From: Phytoseiulus persimilis | Lineage: Eukaryota; Arthropoda; Arachnida; Mesostigmata; Phytoseiidae | Direction: 5' to 3' | NCBI GenBank assembly: GCA_037576195.1 | Contig: CM075103.1 | Span: forward strand, 15,128,001 to 15,192,000 | Length of the DNA: 64,000 nucleotides | Shown: one piece after another, positions 57,601 to 64,000 of the stretch | Numbering within the stretch: the stretch's first letter is position 1 | Layout of the letters: each line of letters begins with the position of its first letter | The notes under the pieces: model-generated | What the model was told of the DNA's origin: nothing | Databases searched by the model: none | Seen by the model: the letters and a program-made list of their open reading frames with translations, nothing else | Position numbers and translations under genes: made by a program

Positions 57601-60600
57601 ACAGGTTCGGTGCCAAAACTGAGCAAACTCCCTTCGATGAGAATCGACAGAAACTCCGACACATTTCCATATGAGCGCGACGATGAGAGTTCGATGAGGA
57701 AAATGATCTCGCACGAACTATCCAAAACATCGAGGTTGAGGAAAATACGTAGGCGCAATCGGGATATAATGCGGATGGATGACGTATGCTCGTCGCTTCT
57801 TGTTTCACACCTCAGAAAAAGAGTCCTGACGTGGGTTCGGTCGTCAGTTCTGGCTGAATTGACTGTATGTCAGGGAGATCATAAAAATCAGAAAACAGCT
57901 CCCAACCGGAGGGACATCCGCGGAACGTCCTAGGTAAGCGCGACATCGGGGAATACGAGTCAAAAGTTTGGCGATCCAAATAAGCGAAGCCTCACATGAA
58001 GGAAAATCGCTCGTGCTCCCCGCAACCGAGGACCGAAGGATTGAGCGTAACGAGTCGTTCGAGTTTTTCGACCGTTTCCAAGGAAGCCGGAGGTTTTTTG
58101 GCAGAGTTGATGGTCCGGGCAAAATTCATGAGCGATATATTTTCTGTGCGAAGAGCCCGAGACGTGCGCTCCCCAGGACTTCTCGCGAATCGCAGATGAG
58201 AATCGCTGTGCCAGCGAGATGTTTTGGAATGAAGTTTCGCATGGATCAGAGCTCGATTTGAAGAGGGTTTAGCCACGATTTCAAGCATCGCGGCTGAGTT
58301 TCGCTTGAAACAACAAACATTCCGACGGATACCTGTCAACTGCGTGTGCATAGTCTTCACATCGGTGGCGGTTGTTCCGGTTCTCACTGTTCATTGATAT
58401 CATGATCGTCGACGTCTGAAGCGCCTGACTCTATCAAAGCGCACAGTTGGGACCCTTTTGAAATTTTCGAGGGAACATCAAGTTCGTCGTAAAATCCACA
58501 TCGGGAATGCTTTCAGACCTCACTGACCTTGAGGGTGAATATTTTCTTTGGTGGCCCTCTCGCCCTGGTTCCCGCTCTATCCCATTTCGCGCTCGAGTCA
58601 ATTCGTTTGTTACCGAGTGAGTCCTGTGAGCGTTCCCTCCACTCCGACTCCAAAACCGCCTCGCATTCGGGACTCTGTTCAGAATCTCGAGCAGATGACT
58701 CTGCGTTCCTCCGGTGAGCCAGTTCCAGCTTTCTCCTAGCACGAGTACCTTTCATTCTTCATCGGTTGATCAGGCTCCTCACCCGGCTCCTTGCCTCCCA
58801 ATCAGTCTACGAAACCCGTTGTGGATGACCCGGGGGTCGGAAACGGGGGTTCTGACCTCATTAATCCCGATCGGGACAGGCATCCGACTGGAGCGCGATC
58901 TCCCCACGCAGAGAATAATCTCCAATTATTGTTTCGAACAAGGATTCTCCGCGAGAAGCCGTTCGCCTGAAAAATCGTGCCGCTTACCCACCGGTCACCA
59001 GCGCACAACCGCGCTAAGCCATCGTGGACAAGTCACTCGACAGAGGGAGCCACGGGCCCCGCTCTCAGACGAAAGCAGAGAAAGACAGACAGAGAGAGGG
59101 TCTACCTCTATAATAAAATATGGTGGCCCAGAGGCTGGTGTCTCCTGACTGCGCTGCCTTGGCCTCACTGCCAAAGCCGCTGTGCGACTACTAGCGGTCG
59201 GTGTTGTGGTTTGACGTCCCGCGCGTCCTGAAAGCGATCCTGCGGCGGAGGTCCGAAGTGTTTGTGTGAGTGCTCGTTTTCCCCCTTGCCGATCCGCGTG
59301 AGAACCAGTTTCAGTTGCCCTGCCGACTCTCCGAAAACGCCGGGACGGACCAACGGCTCTGCGCCGAGACCTCCGAATCAGTGTTTCGTTGTCGGCCTGA
59401 TAGCAGGACGGCTCCCTCGCCCGTGCGACCGATCAGGCCATAGTTTTCTTGTTCGCTTCTCGAGCGTGAGATCCGGCTCATCGCTCGAGAGCCTAATCTG
59501 AAATAGAACGCGGACTTCGCTCCGAGCGCTGTGGAGACGGGCGAAAAACCAGATCGAACCGGAGCTCACGGCCTCGTGCGAGCGGCTTCTCGGAATCGGC
59601 GACAAGACACTGTCGACGGTTTGTTGGGCCGAGAACAATTCTCAACGTGTTAGCAGAGCGGGATAGAGTTCTCAGAAGTCCGCTTCGATCGAACACCCGC
59701 GAACTCACAGATAGACAGTCAGCGAGACAAACAGATGCGCGCACGACTACGATGCTCTGATCATGATGCTATCCGAGTAGGGTCAGAGCTCTTCCAGGTC
59801 TTGGCAAAGCCCTGTGATTGACAAGATTAAACCTCCAGACAGAATCTTCGCGAATGACTTACTGAAAGAGTTTGAGTGCGTGAGTGAGCCAGCGAGATCA
59901 GACTGGGTGACGACCTCACTCGCTGCTCGGGTTCAATGAATGCCGTGTCTGCACCACGAAACCATCTGGGGATCTCTCGGAGAATCCTGTTCGCTCGCTC
60001 GCTCGCTCGAAAGAGGAGACGCTTCGAACACTCGATCCAGTCGCTGGACTACGGGGATTCAAAGAGGAACTCTCAAGTTTCGAAGGTGATTCATCGCTCC
60101 GGGAAGTGCGAGAACAACTCCGGAGATCATCGATCTGGCTGATCTCGGAAACCGAGCGAATGCCTGTCTTCCTCCGTGTAGAAGTCATTCCTGAAAAGAT
60201 TGAGACCGAGCTCGAAAGCACCATAGCCGGGAGTTGAATCGAATATCAGGGGAAGGACGACCAGGGCTAGCATGTTAAACAGCTGGAGCGATCCGACTTG
60301 CTCTGGAGACGGATGGCCCAGAAAACATCGCAAGCGCCGGTACAACCGACATAACGAATGAGATTGCTTATTCGCTTCTCTTCTCGGGGAATCTCCGGGC
60401 GGAGCGGACAGGTCGGGAACGTTTTCACGCCGACAGCGTTCCCCGTACCGAGGTAGCAAAGTACCTGATCCGGCGGTGTGCCTCGAGGTCGGATCGGGGC
60501 TCGCCTGGAGTCTCAGAAACTACCTCCTCAAGGAATCCTCTCGGAATCCGAGACGATCGAGTCATGAGCGAAGCCATCGATGAGGCGGCCGAGCGGTTAG

Positions 60601-60971
60601 CGCAGTCCTCACCACACAGACAGCTCCCACGGGATACCTGCTCGCGTTCCCACAGCGACGCTCGGCCCAGATGCCTCACGTCTGGAGCAGCGAATGTGGA
60701 TCTGATTCAGGTCTCCTGGGAAGCGTGCTGCGAAGAACGACAAATGTTCGGGACCAGAGTCCGCGCGGGTTGCACCTTGGAGAGCTCATGATCTAATCGT
60801 GATGGTGCAGGCAAGTCGGAGGGGCCGAGAGGAGTGGACTTGAGCGAAATGCGCAACAAGTGTGGAAAGGGATTCCCGAGGCGACAGCACGCGACGGAAC
60901 AGATCCCCGAGCTCCAGCTCATCCGAGGACGTGCAATGCGGATAATTCCCCTCTAATTTCTCTCGTTTCAG
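54650..60971. other. Long intergenic stretch without recognised gene
   Basis: The longest frames are 56885-57463 (minus, 192 codons), 55732-56259 (minus, 175 codons) and 58714-59148 (plus, 144 codons). Each overlaps other open frames and none shows a domain I recognise. A (TCGC)n tract is at 59991-60009. The right part presumably holds the promoter and untranslated first exon(s) of the transporter gene. A stretch at 60593 (cggccgagcggttagcgc) resembles a tRNA A box but has no B box. Confidence 0.4.
59991..60009 (+). repeat. (TCGC)n microsatellite
   Basis: Nearly five tandem TCGC units, about 1.07 kb upstream of the transporter start codon. Confidence 0.85.
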
Positions 60972-61076
60972 TCAGCGACGCGCGTCTCAGACGTCGCGGT
61001 TCGCTCGCTGTGGAACCGCATGTCCTGAGTCGGCCACGAGGGCCCTGCTGGGGTCCCACTCCTGAGGTGATTCCTC
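60972..61076 (+). promoter_or_regulatory. 5' UTR part of transporter exon, after a 5' UTR intron
   Basis: The sequence ccctctaatttctctcgtttcag ends at 60971 with a strong branch point, pyrimidine tract and AG. The exon from 60972 leads into the ATG at 61077 without another acceptor between. This implies at least one untranslated exon further upstream, which I could not locate. Confidence 0.55.
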
Positions 61077-63492
61077 ATGGCTTCAGCGTCGGCGACGTCC
61101 CTGGAAGAAGGGCCTGCTCCAACCAACAACAACAAGCTGATGGCGAACGGCAACAACGGCCGCGCGGGCCACGTCGCTGAAGAAGTTCGCACGGTCCACA
61201 TCGCCGTAGAGCCCCCGGACGGCGGCTACGGCTGGATCGTCGTACTGGCATCGTTCCTGTGCAACGTCACTGTCGACGGTGAGCTCGAATGAATCTCGTC
61301 GCTAGCTTGCCCGGTTATAAATTATTAGCGTTGATGAGTGTTTGTTTATTCGGTTGTCGAGTGGTTCGGGCTTGCATGCCACAGCCAAGATATTCAGCCG
61401 CACGGCCCCGCCAGAATAGAGCTCACTCGGGATGGATGCGTCTGGCCCCGACGAGAGCAGAATCTCCGATGGTGTCAGAAACTCGTCGGCGATTCCCACG
61501 AATCGCTTGATGTCGAATTCGTTCGCGGAGACCCTTCCCTGGAACTGGAGGGCGTACACATACCGCCGGCTGACCCAGCTCCCTTGCCCTCGACGAGAAC
61601 GGGAGACCCGAGCTTCCAGGAAGCAACATTCCAACAAATAAACACTGGCCAGGACGCCCATTCGCGGAAACGGCTCCGCAGAACCGTTCGTCATAATCAG
61701 ATCATCGCAGATAAACCGCAGTGCATGCCTGAGTTCCCGAAAGTTGCGAATCCCCTCGATGGAAGATCCGAAAGTAGGAGCCGAGGAGGACAGAGCATCC
61801 GATGTAATTCAAGACCGCACGATGCCGAAAGTGATCTTGGTCATGGACAGATGCGTGAGCGATGTTGTGAACCTTCAATGACCACGAAGTTTTTTTTTTG
61901 TTTGTTCGTGCGGTCATGACATTAACGGCACTCAAGCCAGCGAGCAAGCTCTCTCGTCCAGCGGACCGAGTGAGCCGACTCGCTGCCGATATCAAAAACA
62001 GTCGAGAGCCGTTCGACTTTCGGACTCGGAGCGGGTTGTAGGCTCATTTCGCATGACAACCCGCGGGAAGGGCGGACAACCGCTCCGTATTTCGCTCGCT
62101 GAGTAAAGTTATCTTCTTGCTCGGGAGCGTGTATCCCCGCGGACCGGATTTCATAACACGCTCTTGGAGCGCATGCACCGGACCGATGCTTGTTCCGATG
62201 AAGTCACGCAGCTCGCTTTCGTAAACATCGCAGAAGATTTGAATAGCAGCGAGTCCTGGGGAGGGAAAGAGGTCCTCGGGAGACGGAGAAACACTGGATG
62301 AGAATCTGCAGCATCCTGTCGGAGATGCCCTGAGTTAGTTGCGACCGTGTTTCGCAAGAGCCATCAAACAGTTCTCGCACAACGGTTCTCTCAAACCAGC
62401 TGACGAGAAGTTGCGTAAAAATCGGCAAAGAAATCGTGTGCGTTCCAGGTCGCAGGCATGCAACCAGTCTGGGAGGGGAAACGGGAGCTCTAGACAATCG
62501 GAGAACCAACGAAGAAATTCGATAATTGAAATCGCATTGGAGATTCAGGGGGTCTGGATGGAATTTCGTCGTTCGAAACGGGACGGGCGTTTTCGCACAG
62601 AAGCCCCGGATCTATGGAGAAGAGACATAGGAGGACGCAAAGCTCAACGAATGTCGGACCACGTTTGAGATTCAGGTTGAGGTTGTCGTCCGGGACAGAC
62701 GTCACCTAGTGATTCCGAGAATTGAAGATCCTCGCTAAATGAAAGTGAAAGCTTGATGAGAATGGACTGTCTGCATTCAGTCGACAATGATGACAGACGT
62801 GATATTTCTTCACTAGCTATGTCGCGGAGAAACCCTTACGATCTCGTATCTCTACTCGGTTGGTGAATTCCTCAGCTCCAAACAGGGAACGCAGCCCGGA
62901 ACGCTCATTCCTTCCGACTTCCGGTTCTCTCCCGCGTGAACTTCCGGAATTCTTGATTTACATGACGACTAATCGCTCAGCGATCAAATGATTCATCGGT
63001 TCGGAGCCTCTCGCGTATAGCTGAGTTGCTCTCGTTGCTGATGATGTTCCTGCGGAGCGAACTCATGACTGTTCCACAGGCTCGGATCGCATCCACGTGT
63101 GACGCACTGACTGTTGATCAGAGTTCCGATTCGGAAACCTCCCACGATCCAGCGAGCTCGTCTCGAACGACAGAAACCCAAATAACGGGACTCGATGAAC
63201 TTCTCGAAAAAGAACCAGACGCGAGTGACGTTCTTCCGGACGAGGGGTGGGGGTTGCCTACAAGCTCAAACTCGGAGGAAATTCGCGCACTGTGAAACAT
63301 TCGCTAAAAATGGCTCCCATCACATCATTTTCAGGCATCGCGTACACTTTCGGGCTGTTCCTCCCAGACCTGGTGACGTCGTTCAACTCGACCAAGTCCG
63401 CCATTACGTGGGCGGGCTCACTTCTTTCCGGCTTCTATCTCTCCGCTGGTCCCGTGGTCAGCGCTCTGACCAACAGATACGGATGTCGCAAG
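61077..63492 (+). CDS. Monocarboxylate-transporter-like protein (SLC16/MFS), first two coding exons
   Basis: A major-facilitator membrane transporter of the SLC16 type, which moves monocarboxylates or related solutes, usually with protons, across the plasma membrane. Exon 1 (61077-61278) starts with a polar, Asn-rich cytosolic tail and holds the family signature at residues 46-53 (PPDGGYGW), followed by TM1 ([15 protein letters not shown]). The donor is GTGAGC in phase 1. Exon 2 (63335-63492) starts after catcattttcag, restores the frame ([16 protein letters not shown]) and covers the loop and TM2 ([20 protein letters not shown]), ending NRYGCRK at donor GTACGT in phase 0. The intron is 2056 nt. 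SLC16 proteins have 12 helices and about 450-700 residues, so most of the gene lies beyond the right edge. The substrate cannot be deduced from this part. Confidence 0.9.
61279..63334 (+). other. Transporter intron 1
   Basis: Contains overlapping open frames on both strands (for example 61338-61919 plus, 193 codons; 61302-61694 minus) without recognised domains. A Ser/Glu-rich plus frame (63026-63295) ends 40 bp before exon 2. None has a donor/acceptor arrangement that would fit the transporter reading frame, so I treat the whole as intronic. Confidence 0.7.
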
Positions 63493-64000
63493 GTACGTTC
63501 ATTGACAGTTGGTCTGACGCTGGCGCGTTCGTGGCCGAAAGCCATTGCCTGTCATCACTTTGGCCGAAATGCGATTCGCTCGTATTTTCACTTTCACGGA
63601 TAAATAAACAAACACGCGATAGAAGAGAGACCAACACGTCTCTGTACACACTCCGTTCCGGCGTGGGGCTTTCGGCAGTCTGGGGCCGAACCGTTTTCGT
63701 GATCTTCCGGCTCCCATAGCGGGTGGCTCGTCGGGCTCGAACTAAGTGAACGAGACAGAAGCGGAGCGAACGGGAACTCCAGAAGCTTCCTAGCGAGGTC
63801 AAACATCCGTCAAAGCACCGTGCATGAATGTTTACGGCCTGCGTTAGCCAGTAAAGAGCTGATGTGGCGTTTCTTGGCTCATGGACTGTTGACCTTTAAG
63901 GGTACGGGAGCGACCTTGAGGAGTCGGTCACCCACCGCGACCCCTTCGGAATGCGCGTCTTGATGGAATTTTCTAGACATACAATCCTATCCTTCAGTAC
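63493..64000 (+). other. Transporter intron 2, incomplete
   Basis: Begins with the donor gtacgttc. No following SLC16 exon (TM3 onward) is recognisable before the window ends. Confidence 0.6.

Noticed and set aside
60585-60665. tRNA-like stretch cggccgagcggttagcgc
   Set aside because: A good A-box resemblance but no B box and no acceptor-stem pairing, so not called a tRNA.

Overview
This is a eukaryotic nuclear window, most likely from an arthropod. The evidence is spliced genes with short GT-AG introns, a divergent ionotropic glutamate receptor (IR type), a chymotrypsin-family serine protease, an SLC16-type transporter, and remnants of R1-like and other non-LTR retrotransposons, a BEL/Pao element and hAT elements. 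A mite or other chelicerate is a guess, not a demonstrated placement. There are no bacterial operons, CRISPR arrays, rRNA genes or credible intact tRNA genes.

The left half (1-36.5 kb) is dominated by repeats. It holds decayed non-LTR retrotransposons (2.05-2.96 kb and 20.5-21.72 kb on the minus strand; 30.29-33.78 kb on the plus strand). It holds a BEL/Pao integrase fragment (34.2-35.0 kb) and hAT-type ends. A dispersed non-autonomous element carries a 45-bp internal tandem array (7.67-8.40, 15.94-18.67 and 28.14-28.68 kb). Three large 45-bp arrays lie at 9.5-10.2, 16.3-18.5 and 21.7-22.7 kb. Two larger units look like composite transposons: 19932-22856 has 10-bp terminal inverted repeats inside a perfect 8-bp target duplication, and 15086-18788 has about 80-bp inverted ends beside TA dinucleotides. 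A second satellite (76 bp, about 20 copies, 684-bp higher-order period) arose inside a reverse transcriptase reading frame. The only gene-like locus there is a small F-box/leucine-rich-repeat ORF at 26.6-27.2 kb, with two broken paralogues at 12.5-13.0 and 24.5-24.7 kb.

The right half (38-64 kb) holds the cellular genes. (1) A divergent IR-type receptor gene on the plus strand (38.35-40.37 kb, 3' four exons). (2) A four-exon gene on the plus strand (42.30-44.12 kb) for a secreted protein of about 182 residues with six cysteines, which I do not recognise. (3) A serine protease on the minus strand (46.79-48.95 kb) with all three catalytic residues; an upstream phase-compatible exon (49.89-50.14 kb) and a signal-peptide exon (54.48-54.65 kb) may belong to it. 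(4) The first two coding exons of a monocarboxylate-transporter-like gene on the plus strand (61.08-63.49 kb), which runs off the right edge.

These genes do not form an evident pathway. The new-looking content is the secreted six-cysteine gene and the relation between minisatellites and mobile elements: the 45-bp monomer is shared by an internal array, by composite transposons and by the interior of a hAT MITE. All homology statements come from reading motifs by eye; no database search was run.
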